NCBI RefSeq assembly: GCF_014109725.1
Contig: NZ_CP058554.1
Location: forward strand, 1,240,001 to 1,304,000
DNA: 64,000 bases
Direction: 5' to 3'
Source: Comamonas piscis
Lineage (GTDB): Bacteria; Pseudomonadota; Gammaproteobacteria; Burkholderiales; Burkholderiaceae_C
The translations under genes and the position numbers were made by a program. This document shows, one piece after another, positions 43,134 through 50,512 of this stretch (the stretch's first letter is position 1; every line of letters begins with the position of its first letter). The notes under the pieces are model-generated. The model saw only the letters and a list, made by a program, of their open reading frames with translations, did not search any database and was not told the origin of the DNA.

Positions 43134-44366
43134 ATGAATCAATCGACTGTTACAACTTACCCTGTTACCGACCGTGTGCAAGAGGCTTTGCAGGTAAGTC
43201 TGCGTGGGGTGGATGAGCTGCTGCCACAGGAAGAATGGGTCAAAAAACTGGCCAAATCCGAGGCCACCGGCGTGCCATTGCGCATCAAGCTGGGCCTCGA
43301 TCCCACCGCCCCGGATATCCACATTGGCCATACGGTGGTGCTCAACAAGATGCGCCAACTGCAGGACCTGGGCCACACCGTGATCTTCCTGATCGGCGAC
43401 TTCACCACCTTGATTGGCGACCCCTCGGGCCGCAACAGCACCCGCCCGCCGCTGACGGCCGCGCAGATCCAGGTGAATGCCGAGACCTATAAAGAGCAGG
43501 CCTACAAGGTGCTGGACCCGAGCAAGACCGAGCTGCGCTACAACAGCGAGTGGTGCGACAAGCTGGGTGCGCGGGGCATGATCGAGCTGTCGGCCAAGTA
43601 CACCGTGGCGCGGATGATGGAGCGCAATGACTTCCATACCCGTTTCCACGAAGGCAGCTCCATCAGCCTGCATGAGTTTCTGTACCCGCTGCTGCAGGGC
43701 TATGACTCGGTGGCGCTCAAGAGCGACCTGGAGCTGGGCGGCACCGACCAGAAGTTCAACCTGATGATGGGCCGCCATCTGCAGGCCGAATACGGCCAGG
43801 AATCGCAGTGCGTGCTGACCATGCCGCTGTTGGTGGGCCTGGACGGCGTGCACAAGATGTCCAAGTCCAAGAACAACTACATCGGCATCACCGAAGACGC
43901 CAACACCATGTTTGCCAAGGTGCTGTCGATCTCGGACGACCTGATGTGGGACTGGTTCACCCTGCTGTCCTTCATGGGCCTGCCGGAAATCGCCGCGCTG
44001 AAGCTGGAGATCGAAGGCGGCCGCAACCCCAAGGACGCCAAGGTGCTGCTGGCCAAGGAAATCACTGCGCGCTTCCACAGCGCGGCGGCAGCCGATGCGG
44101 CCGAGCAGGATTTCATGAACCGCAGCAAGGGCGGCATCCCCGACGACATCCCTGAAGTCGCGCTGAACGGCGCGCCGCTGGGCATTGGCGCCTTGCTCAA
44201 GCAGGCCAACCTGGCCCCTTCCAGCAGCGAGGCCAACCGCCTGATCGACGGCGGCGGTGTGCGTGTGGATGGCGTGGTGATCGAGGACAAGGGCCTGAAG
44301 CTGCCCGCCGGCACCTTTGTCGTGCAAGTGGGCAAGCGCAAGTTTGCCCGGGTCACCTTGGCGTAA
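43134..44366 (+). CDS. tyrS: Tyrosyl-tRNA synthetase
   Basis: 410 residues. The class I motifs are intact: IHIGHTVVLNKM (HIGH) and GVHKMSKSKNNYIG (KMSKS). FLIGDFTTLIGDPSGR and LGGTDQKFNLMMGR bind tyrosine. The C-terminal 65 residues form an S4 domain (EANRLIDGGGVRVDG). It is of the TyrZ-like subgroup judging from the N-terminal region. A terminator follows. Confidence 0.97.
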   Translation: MNQSTVTTYPVTDRVQEALQVSLRGVDELLPQEEWVKKLAKSEATGVPLRIKLGLDPTAPDIHIGHTVVLNKMRQLQDLGHTVIFLIGDFTTLIGDPSGRNSTRPPLTAAQIQVNAETYKEQAYKVLDPSKTELRYNSEWCDKLGARGMIELSAKYTVARMMERNDFHTRFHEGSSISLHEFLYPLLQGYDSVALKSDLELGGTDQKFNLMMGRHLQAEYGQESQCVLTMPLLVGLDGVHKMSKSKNNYIGITEDANTMFAKVLSISDDLMWDWFTLLSFMGLPEIAALKLEIEGGRNPKDAKVLLAKEITARFHSAAAADAAEQDFMNRSKGGIPDDIPEVALNGAPLGIGALLKQANLAPSSSEANRLIDGGGVRVDGVVIEDKGLKLPAGTFVVQVGKRKFARVTLA

Positions 44367-44435
44367 AGCTGCCCGGGTGCCCGCGTAAAGCTGGGTCTGC
44401 CGGGCTGGTCATGCCAGCCTGGCTGTTCTATAAAT

Positions 44436-44469
44436 GAGCCGCTTCCATTTTTGGACGCGGCTCTTTTTC
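44436..44469 (+). terminator. Terminator of tyrS
   Basis: Stem GAGCCGC (44436-44442) with GCGGCTC (44457-44463), followed by TTTTTCTTT. Confidence 0.85.
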
Positions 44470-44541
44470 TTTGAACAGGTTCTTAGAACCCCCATGTCAT
44501 CGCTGCTGGCAAGCGCCAGCCCAGCACGGAAAGCCCAGATC

Positions 44542-45933
44542 ATGCACAACAACAAACGCCAAGCTTGGTGGGCAGTCGCCCTGGTCATGGGCCTGCCCGC
44601 CGCAGCCCACGCGCGCGCCAGCACCCAGCCCGTTGCCGCCAGCTGCCCAGCCGCAGTACCGGCAGATGCCAAGTGCTTTAGCGCGGCCATGCCCTCGGGC
44701 GCGCAGGTGATGGCCATCCTGCCGGCGGGCTGGCAGGCCGCGCAAGGGGTGGCCGTGATGCATGCCCACGGGGGTCCCAGCCTGGGCAAGGCCAGCCTCA
44801 AGCGGGTGGAGGAGGACGCCACCCGCTGGGCGGTGATGCCCGCCAGCGGTTATGCCTGGGCAGGGACCAGCTACCAGCGCGGCGGCTATGGCGTGACCAT
44901 GTCGGCAGACGATATGGAGGAGCTGCGCCACTGGTTTGTGCAGCGCTTTGGCCAGCCTCGCCGCATGGTGCTGCATGGCCAAAGCTATGGTGGCGGCGTG
45001 GCATCGGTGGCGGCAGAGCGCTATGGCCGCCAGCCGGTGGGGCCTTCAGGACGCCCCGCTTTTGATGGGGTGCTGCTGACCAGCGGGGTGCTGGGCGGTG
45101 GGGTCGATGCCTATACGATGCGGCTGGATCTGCGCGCGGTCTACCAGTTCTACTGCCAAAACCACCCCTTGCCGAGCGAGCCGCAGTACCCGCTGTGGCA
45201 AGGCCTGCCCGCTGGCAACAAGATGACCCGCGCCGACCTGGAGCGCCGGGTGCATGACTGCACCGGCATCGACAAACCTGCGGCTGAACGTAGCCCCGAG
45301 CAGACGCGGCGCCTGCAAGGCATTCTGGCAGCGGTGCCCGTGACCGAGAAAAGCCTGAATAGCCACCTGAACTGGGCGACCTTTCTGTTCCGCGACCTGA
45401 CCCAGCTGCGCCTGGGCAACCGCAACCCCTTTGACAACAGCCGCACCGTCTACCGGGGCGTGGATGCGCAAGCGCAGCAGCAGCTGAACGCCGGCGTGCT
45501 GCGCTATTCTGCCGATCCGCAAGCGGTGGGCCAGCTGCTGGCCGACAGCCGCCCCACCGGCCGCACCCAACTACCCACTGTCACTTTGCGCGGCATCCGC
45601 GACCAGACGGCCTTTGTCGAGCTGGCGGGCAGCTACCAGCAGATCCGCGAAGCAGCAGGTACCGCTGATAGCCTTGTGCAGGCCTACACCAGCGAAGCCG
45701 GCCACAGCTACCTGAGCGATCCGGAATACCGCGCCGCCATGGCCGGCCTGCTGGACTGGATCGACAAGGGTGACAAACCCACGCCGCAGAAGCTGGCCGA
45801 GCGCTGTGCCCAGCAAGCCAGCCGCCCGGCAGTGGCGCAAGAGGGCAAGAGCAGCAGCAACACCGGCTGCCATATCGAGCCGGATTACCAGCCCCAGCCG
45901 CTGAGCAGCCGGGTGCCCGGGCCGCGTCTTTAA
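44542..45933 (+). CDS. Secreted alpha/beta hydrolase
   Basis: 463 residues from MHNNKRQAWW, chosen because a clean signal peptide follows (AVALVMGLPAAAHARA). Longer frames to 44494 or 44434 exist, but the latter overlaps the tyrS terminator. The nucleophile elbow is VLHGQSYGGGVAS (G-x-S-x-G-G) near residue 150. AVMHAHGGPS provides an oxyanion-like HGG, and SEAGHSYLSD near residue 395 offers the catalytic His. Four Cys suggest periplasmic disulfides. A lid-like insertion separates nucleophile and His. It resembles peptidases/esterases of unknown substrate. Confidence 0.72.
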   Translation: MHNNKRQAWWAVALVMGLPAAAHARASTQPVAASCPAAVPADAKCFSAAMPSGAQVMAILPAGWQAAQGVAVMHAHGGPSLGKASLKRVEEDATRWAVMPASGYAWAGTSYQRGGYGVTMSADDMEELRHWFVQRFGQPRRMVLHGQSYGGGVASVAAERYGRQPVGPSGRPAFDGVLLTSGVLGGGVDAYTMRLDLRAVYQFYCQNHPLPSEPQYPLWQGLPAGNKMTRADLERRVHDCTGIDKPAAERSPEQTRRLQGILAAVPVTEKSLNSHLNWATFLFRDLTQLRLGNRNPFDNSRTVYRGVDAQAQQQLNAGVLRYSADPQAVGQLLADSRPTGRTQLPTVTLRGIRDQTAFVELAGSYQQIREAAGTADSLVQAYTSEAGHSYLSDPEYRAAMAGLLDWIDKGDKPTPQKLAERCAQQASRPAVAQEGKSSSNTGCHIEPDYQPQPLSSRVPGPRL

Positions 45934-45963
45934 GGGTGACGGGCCAGGCAGGTTTGCGGGCTT

Positions 45964-46114
45964 AGAGTCGCTAACACGACCCAGCAAACCGAAGGTTTGC
46001 GTTTGAGACTAGGCGTCCCCGACTAGGCGTCGAGCCGCAGGCAGTACTCTAGTACGACAAGGCTCGGCGCGGCCAGCTCGGCAACGACGTATCAAGGGTT
46101 GTGTTAGCGACTCT
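45964..46114. repeat. 151-bp palindromic repeat element
   Basis: Terminal inverted repeats of 19 bp with one mismatch: 45964-45982 (AGAGTCGCTAACACGACCC) and 46096-46114. Inside are a short hairpin around GCAAACC/GGTTTGC (45984-46000) and two copies of GACTAGGCGTC (46007 and 46021). There is no ORF. The right end reaches the stop codon of the following gene. It differs in sequence from the 37998 element. Confidence 0.78.
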
Positions 46115-47097
46115 TACTGCAGCTCTATCTTGGCCTGGGTCGCAATCCGCTTCCACAGTGCGATCTCATCGGCCTGGAACTTGCGCATCTGCGCCGGGCC
46201 GCCGCTCATCGCAGTGGCGCCCAGGTTGGCGTAGAACTGCTGGGTTTCGGGTTCCACCGCAATCTGCATAAACCAGCCCGCCAGCTTGGCGCTGATGTCC
46301 TCCGGCGTCTTGCTGCTGACCATGGCGCCGACCCAGGTGTAGGCCTCGATGCCGGGCAGCCCCGCTTCGCGGGCGGTGGGCACATTGGGGAGCGCCGCCA
46401 CGCGGCTGTCTGAGGCAACGGCCAGGCCGGTCAGGCGACCGGCCTTGATCAGCTCCTGCACCGAGGTAGCCTCGGCAAAGGCGTAATCCACCGTGTGGCC
46501 TGCGACGGCGGTAGCGACCTCGCCCGCGCCCTTGAAGGGCACATGCACGGTCTGCACCTTGGCCACATCGTTGAACAGCTCGCCCATCAGCTGGTAACCG
46601 GCCGAGCCCGCGCCAAAGTTGATCTTGCCGGGGCTGGCCTGGGCCTTGGCCACCAGGTCCTTGAGCTGCTTGGTATCGGCGTCACCCGGCGCCACCACCA
46701 CGGCGGGCGCGCGCATCATCATCGTCAGCGGGGTGAAGTCCTTTTGCGGGTCATAGGGCAGTGCTTTGAACAGCGCCGTGTTCACCGCCAAGGTGGAGTT
46801 GCTGCCGATAAACACTGTGTAGCCATCGGCGGGCGCTGCCAGGGTCTGCTTGACCGCAATAAAGCCATTGCCACCCGGCCGGTTCTCCACCACCACTGGC
46901 TGGCCGATCAGCATCTGCAGCTTTTTGGCGTAGTAGCGTGCCGACGTATCGGTGCCGCTACCCGGCCCAAAGGGCACGATGAATTTGAGCGGCTTGCTGG
47001 GAAAGTCCTGGGCCAGCAGCGCCGGGCTGGCAGCGCAGCCGAGCAGCGCCGCACACAGCGCCAGCGCCCGCCGGCGGCCAAAGCGAGGGTTAAACAT
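46114..47097 (-). CDS. Bug/TctC-family periplasmic substrate-binding protein
   Basis: 327 residues. The signal peptide is RRRALALCAALLGCAASPALLAQ. FPSKPLKFIVPFGPGSGTDT, then VVENRPGGNGFIAVKQTL, ADGYTVFIGSNSTLAVN, and INFGAGSAGYQLMGELF are typical of tripartite tricarboxylate transporter receptors that are greatly expanded in Burkholderiales. The ligand is probably a carboxylate; no tctAB genes are adjacent, as is usual for orphan Bug proteins. A LysR gene lies upstream on the same strand. Its stop codon touches the palindromic element. Confidence 0.92.
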   Translation of the reverse strand: MFNPRFGRRRALALCAALLGCAASPALLAQDFPSKPLKFIVPFGPGSGTDTSARYYAKKLQMLIGQPVVVENRPGGNGFIAVKQTLAAPADGYTVFIGSNSTLAVNTALFKALPYDPQKDFTPLTMMMRAPAVVVAPGDADTKQLKDLVAKAQASPGKINFGAGSAGYQLMGELFNDVAKVQTVHVPFKGAGEVATAVAGHTVDYAFAEATSVQELIKAGRLTGLAVASDSRVAALPNVPTAREAGLPGIEAYTWVGAMVSSKTPEDISAKLAGWFMQIAVEPETQQFYANLGATAMSGGPAQMRKFQADEIALWKRIATQAKIELQ

Positions 47098-47252
47098 AGC
47101 TGTCTCCTTGTGTCGTTATAGGTGGCTGCCTGTACGTGTTACACGCGCAGGCAGCCGCTTTGACTGTAGGGAGGGTGGTCTGCCTTGTCTAATAGTGAAT
47201 TGGCCGAGGCTGAGAGGGAGAGCGTATCAGCCGGCGCTCACCCCGCTAGGCA

Positions 47253-48227
47253 TCAGCCGCCAGTGGTATCGCCGATGGCTGTGCGCGTCGCCGCAGCCTG
47301 CAGCTGCAGCCAGGCGCAAAAGGCGGTGACTTCGGGGCGCTGCTGGCTGCGTGGGCCGATGATCAGCCAGTAGGCGAGGGGGGAATCCATGCGGAACTCG
47401 GGCAGTACCTCGACCAGGTCGCCGCTGGCCAGGGCATCTGCTACCAGCGGCATGCGCGCCAGCGCCAGGCCCTGGCCGGTCAGGGCGGCCTGCGCGATCT
47501 GGTGGGCGTAGTTGAGGTAGAGCCAGCGCTTGGGCTGCAGATTGCCGCAGCCGTGCAGCTCCAGCCAGCGCTCCCAGGTCAGCCAGTCCAGGTGCTGCAG
47601 GCGGTGGGCGTCGCCTGCTTCAATCAAGGTATGGCGGGCCACATCGGCCGGTTGGCTGATGCGCGGGTGGCTTTGCAGCAGCCAGGGGCTGGCGACCACG
47701 GCCAGTTGCTCGCCAAACAGGCGCTGCGCATGGGCGGTGGCGTGTTGGGGCAGGCTGTAGCGCAGGGCCAGGTCTACATCCGAGGTTTCCAGGTCGAGCA
47801 CGTTGTCGGTGGCATCGATGCGGATGTCGATCTCGGGGTTGTCGCGCTGGAAGGCCTCCATGCGCGGGATCAGCCACATCGACGCAAAGCTGGCCCAGGT
47901 GGTAATCGCCACGCTTTTGCGGCCGCTGGTCTGGCGGATCAGGCGCACGGCGGAGTCGATACGCTCTACGGCCGGCGATACCGCGCGCTGCAACTGGGCG
48001 CCAGCGCTGGTCAGCTCCACCGCACGGGTATGGCGCAGAAAGAGCGCAATGCCGACCTCATCCTCCAGCGCCTGGATCTGGCGGCTGACGGCGGACTGGG
48101 TCAGCGCCAGCTCTTCGGCGGCGGCGCGAAAGTTCAGGTAGCGGGCTACCGCCAGAAAAGCGCGCAGATGGCCGACGGCGATGGGCCGGGTGCGGAGCAG
48201 GGAGGGCGGCAGAGGCAGGTCTGGCAT
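47253..48227 (-). CDS. LysR-family transcriptional regulator (GcvA-like)
   Basis: 324 residues from MPDLPLPPS. The winged helix-turn-helix is HLRAFLAVARYLNFRAAAEE followed by LALTQSAVSRQIQALEDEVG. The effector domain continues with VAITTWASFASMWLIPRM, as in GcvA-like regulators. It is divergent from the DUF2917 gene and upstream of the TctC gene, so either may be a target. The ligand is unknown. Confidence 0.9.
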   Translation of the reverse strand: MPDLPLPPSLLRTRPIAVGHLRAFLAVARYLNFRAAAEELALTQSAVSRQIQALEDEVGIALFLRHTRAVELTSAGAQLQRAVSPAVERIDSAVRLIRQTSGRKSVAITTWASFASMWLIPRMEAFQRDNPEIDIRIDATDNVLDLETSDVDLALRYSLPQHATAHAQRLFGEQLAVVASPWLLQSHPRISQPADVARHTLIEAGDAHRLQHLDWLTWERWLELHGCGNLQPKRWLYLNYAHQIAQAALTGQGLALARMPLVADALASGDLVEVLPEFRMDSPLAYWLIIGPRSQQRPEVTAFCAWLQLQAAATRTAIGDTTGG

Positions 48228-48349
48228 GGTGGAGGCACTGTAGCAAGAAGTACACAGGGCGCCAGGGTGTATGCCCGGGCAGGCCAACCATCATGCTCCT
48301 GCTTCGATAGCTGGCGCTGGCTCTGGGTGGTGCTGGCGGTGCAGAAAGC

Positions 48350-48462
48350 CTTAAACCTAGGGTTAACCATTAATGCCCGGCATGCATCGATCAGTGCTGT
48401 TTTATTCATTGGACGCTGTGCCCGTGGAAGCGCAAGATACGCATATCGGGTAAACCCTAGGA
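48350..48462. promoter_or_regulatory. Paired AT/CCTAGG palindromic sites in the lysR-DUF2917 intergenic region
   Basis: TTAAACCTAGGGTTAACC (48351-48368) and GGGTAAACCCTAGGATC (48448-48464) are inverted relatives of each other (shared core CCTAGG with TAA flanks), about 95 bp apart between divergent genes. They are candidate operators for the LysR regulator. There is no direct evidence. Confidence 0.3.
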
Positions 48463-48499
48463 TCATCTGGATTCCAAGGGGCCCGCAAAGGAAATCACC

Positions 48500-48922
48500 A
48501 TGGCAATGTCTGCATCTCATGTTTTGTCCGCTGGATCCATCGCTGTACGCCCTGCGCGTGCCAGCCGCGCTGCATCGGCCAATGCCGAGATGCGCATTCT
48601 GCCCAGCGGCAAGGCCATCAGCTTTGTGCCCCAGCGCGATGTCGTGCTGCGCGTCTCCGAAGGCACTGCCTGGGTCACCCTGGGCCTGGGTCTGAGCAAC
48701 GAAGCCAGCCTGCAAGCCGGTGATCTGGTGCTGCATGCCGGTCACACGGTTGTTCTGAAGGCCGGGCAATCGGTTGTCATCGAGAGCAAGCGCCAGGCTC
48801 CGCTGGTCTACCACTTCCCCAAGAACCAAGGCGGCCAGCCCAACCTGGACGAGCAGCCTGCACGCTGGTTCACGCGCTTCCAGTGGGGTAAGACCGACGG
48901 CAGCATGTTCTACAACATCTAA
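48500..48922 (+). CDS. DUF2917 domain protein
   Basis: 140 residues. The centre (MRILPSGKAISFVPQRDVVL, then VSEGTAWVTLG, and LQAGDLVLHAGHTVVLKAGQ) is the cupin-like DUF2917 core found in beta-proteobacteria. Function is unknown. It has no signal peptide or membrane helix. A divergent LysR regulator precedes it and a terminator follows. Confidence 0.8.
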   Translation: MAMSASHVLSAGSIAVRPARASRAASANAEMRILPSGKAISFVPQRDVVLRVSEGTAWVTLGLGLSNEASLQAGDLVLHAGHTVVLKAGQSVVIESKRQAPLVYHFPKNQGGQPNLDEQPARWFTRFQWGKTDGSMFYNI

Positions 48923-48943
48923 GTTCTGCGCCTTCTCCAGCAA

Positions 48944-48971
48944 CAGCCTGCCCCGTGCAGGCTGTTTTTTT
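48944..48971 (+). terminator. Terminator downstream of the DUF2917 gene
   Basis: Stem CAGCCTGC (48944-48951) with GCAGGCTG (48957-48964), a CCCGT loop, then seven T. Confidence 0.88.
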
Positions 48972-49078
48972 GTCTGAAGGTGGTGGCGCCCCTGCAGGCC
49001 CAGACCTGGGAGAGCGCGCGATAATCGCTAGGTTTTGTCTTTTAGAGGCGGTGCCCGGCACCGCTTCGCTGAATCACC

Positions 49079-50497
49079 ATGACCGCTCCACTCGACATCA
49101 TCATCATGGCCGCCGGCAAGGGCACGCGCATGAAAAGCCGCCACCCCAAGGTGCTGCAAAAGCTGGCCGGGCGTCCCTTGCTGCAGCATGTGCTGGATAC
49201 GGCAGCCCAGCTGCAGGCCCGCTCGGCGGTGGTGGTGACCGGCCATGGTGCTGACCAGGTGGAGGCGGCCATTGGCCAGAGCAGCGCCGGCATCATTCAG
49301 CTGGCCTTTGCGCGCCAGGAGCCGCAACTGGGCACCGGCCACGCTGTGCAGCAGGCGGTGCCGCTGCTGGGCGACGATGGCATGGCGATTGTGCTGTCCG
49401 GCGATGTGCCGCTGACGCAGGCCAGCAGCTTGCAGGCTTTGCTGGATGCAGCGGGCAGCGACGGCATGGCGCTGTTGACCGTGAAACTGCCCGACCCCAG
49501 CGGCTACGGCCGCATTGTGCGCAATGCCGAAGGCACCGTGCAGCGCATCGTCGAGCAAAAGGATGCGAATGCGGATGAGCGCGCGATCACCGAGATCTAC
49601 AGCGGCATCATGGCTGTGCCAGTACGCCGGCTCAAGCCCTGGTTGGCCCGGCTGAACAACCACAACGCCCAGGGCGAGTACTACCTGACCGACATCGTCG
49701 CCATGGCCGTTGCCGATGGCCTGGCCGTGGAAGGCCATTGCATCACGGATGCCTTGCAGGTCGCGGGCATCAACAGCCCCCAGCAGTTGGCCGAGCTGGA
49801 GCGCGCCCACCAGATGCGCCAGGCCCAGGCGCTGATGGCCGAGGGCGTGCGCATGGCCGACCCGGCCCGTTTTGACCTGCGCGACGATGCCCGTGGCGGC
49901 AAGGCGCAGCTGCTGTGTGGGCAGGATGTGGAGATCGACGTGGGCTGCATCTTTGGCGGCCAGGTGCGCATTGGTGATGGCGCGCGCATTGGCGCTTACT
50001 GCCATATCAGCAATGCCGAGATCGCGGCCGATGCGGTCATCCACCCTTTCACCCATATCGATGGCGAGGCCGCTGGCGCCCAGGTAGGCGAGGGCGCGCT
50101 GGTCGGACCGTTTGCGCGCCTGCGCCCCGGTGCCCAGCTGGGCAAGCAGGTACACATCGGCAATTTTGTCGAGGTCAAGAACTCGCGTCTGGCCGATGGC
50201 GCCAAGGCCAACCACCTGGCCTACCTGGGCGATGCCGAAGTGGGCGAGCGGGTCAACTACGGCGCGGGCAGCATTACGGCCAACTATGACGGCGCCAACA
50301 AGCACCGCACCGTCATCGAAGCCGATGTGCATGTGGGCAGCAACTGCGTGCTGGTGGCCCCCGTGACCATTGGCGCCGGCGGCACCGTGGGCGGTGGCTC
50401 CACCATCACCAAGAGCACGCCGCCGGGCGCCTTGAGCGTGGCGCGCGGCAAGCAAGTCAGCATTGCGAACTGGGACCGGCCGCAGAAGAAAAGCTAA
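49079..50497 (+). CDS. glmU: Bifunctional GlmU (N-acetylglucosamine-1-phosphate uridylyltransferase / glucosamine-1-phosphate acetyltransferase)
   Basis: 472 residues. The uridylyltransferase domain (1-230) starts IIIMAAGKGTRMKSRHPKVL, with LSGDVPLT and YYLTDIVAMA. The left-handed beta-helix acetyltransferase domain (250-455) shows hexapeptide repeats and NFVEVKNSRLADGAKANHL, then NYGAGSITANYDGANKH. It makes UDP-GlcNAc for peptidoglycan and LPS. glmS, which supplies the pathway, is 6 kb downstream. Confidence 0.97.
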   Translation: MTAPLDIIIMAAGKGTRMKSRHPKVLQKLAGRPLLQHVLDTAAQLQARSAVVVTGHGADQVEAAIGQSSAGIIQLAFARQEPQLGTGHAVQQAVPLLGDDGMAIVLSGDVPLTQASSLQALLDAAGSDGMALLTVKLPDPSGYGRIVRNAEGTVQRIVEQKDANADERAITEIYSGIMAVPVRRLKPWLARLNNHNAQGEYYLTDIVAMAVADGLAVEGHCITDALQVAGINSPQQLAELERAHQMRQAQALMAEGVRMADPARFDLRDDARGGKAQLLCGQDVEIDVGCIFGGQVRIGDGARIGAYCHISNAEIAADAVIHPFTHIDGEAAGAQVGEGALVGPFARLRPGAQLGKQVHIGNFVEVKNSRLADGAKANHLAYLGDAEVGERVNYGAGSITANYDGANKHRTVIEADVHVGSNCVLVAPVTIGAGGTVGGGSTITKSTPPGALSVARGKQVSIANWDRPQKKS

Positions 50498-50512
50498 GCC
50501 TGCCGAGCAACC

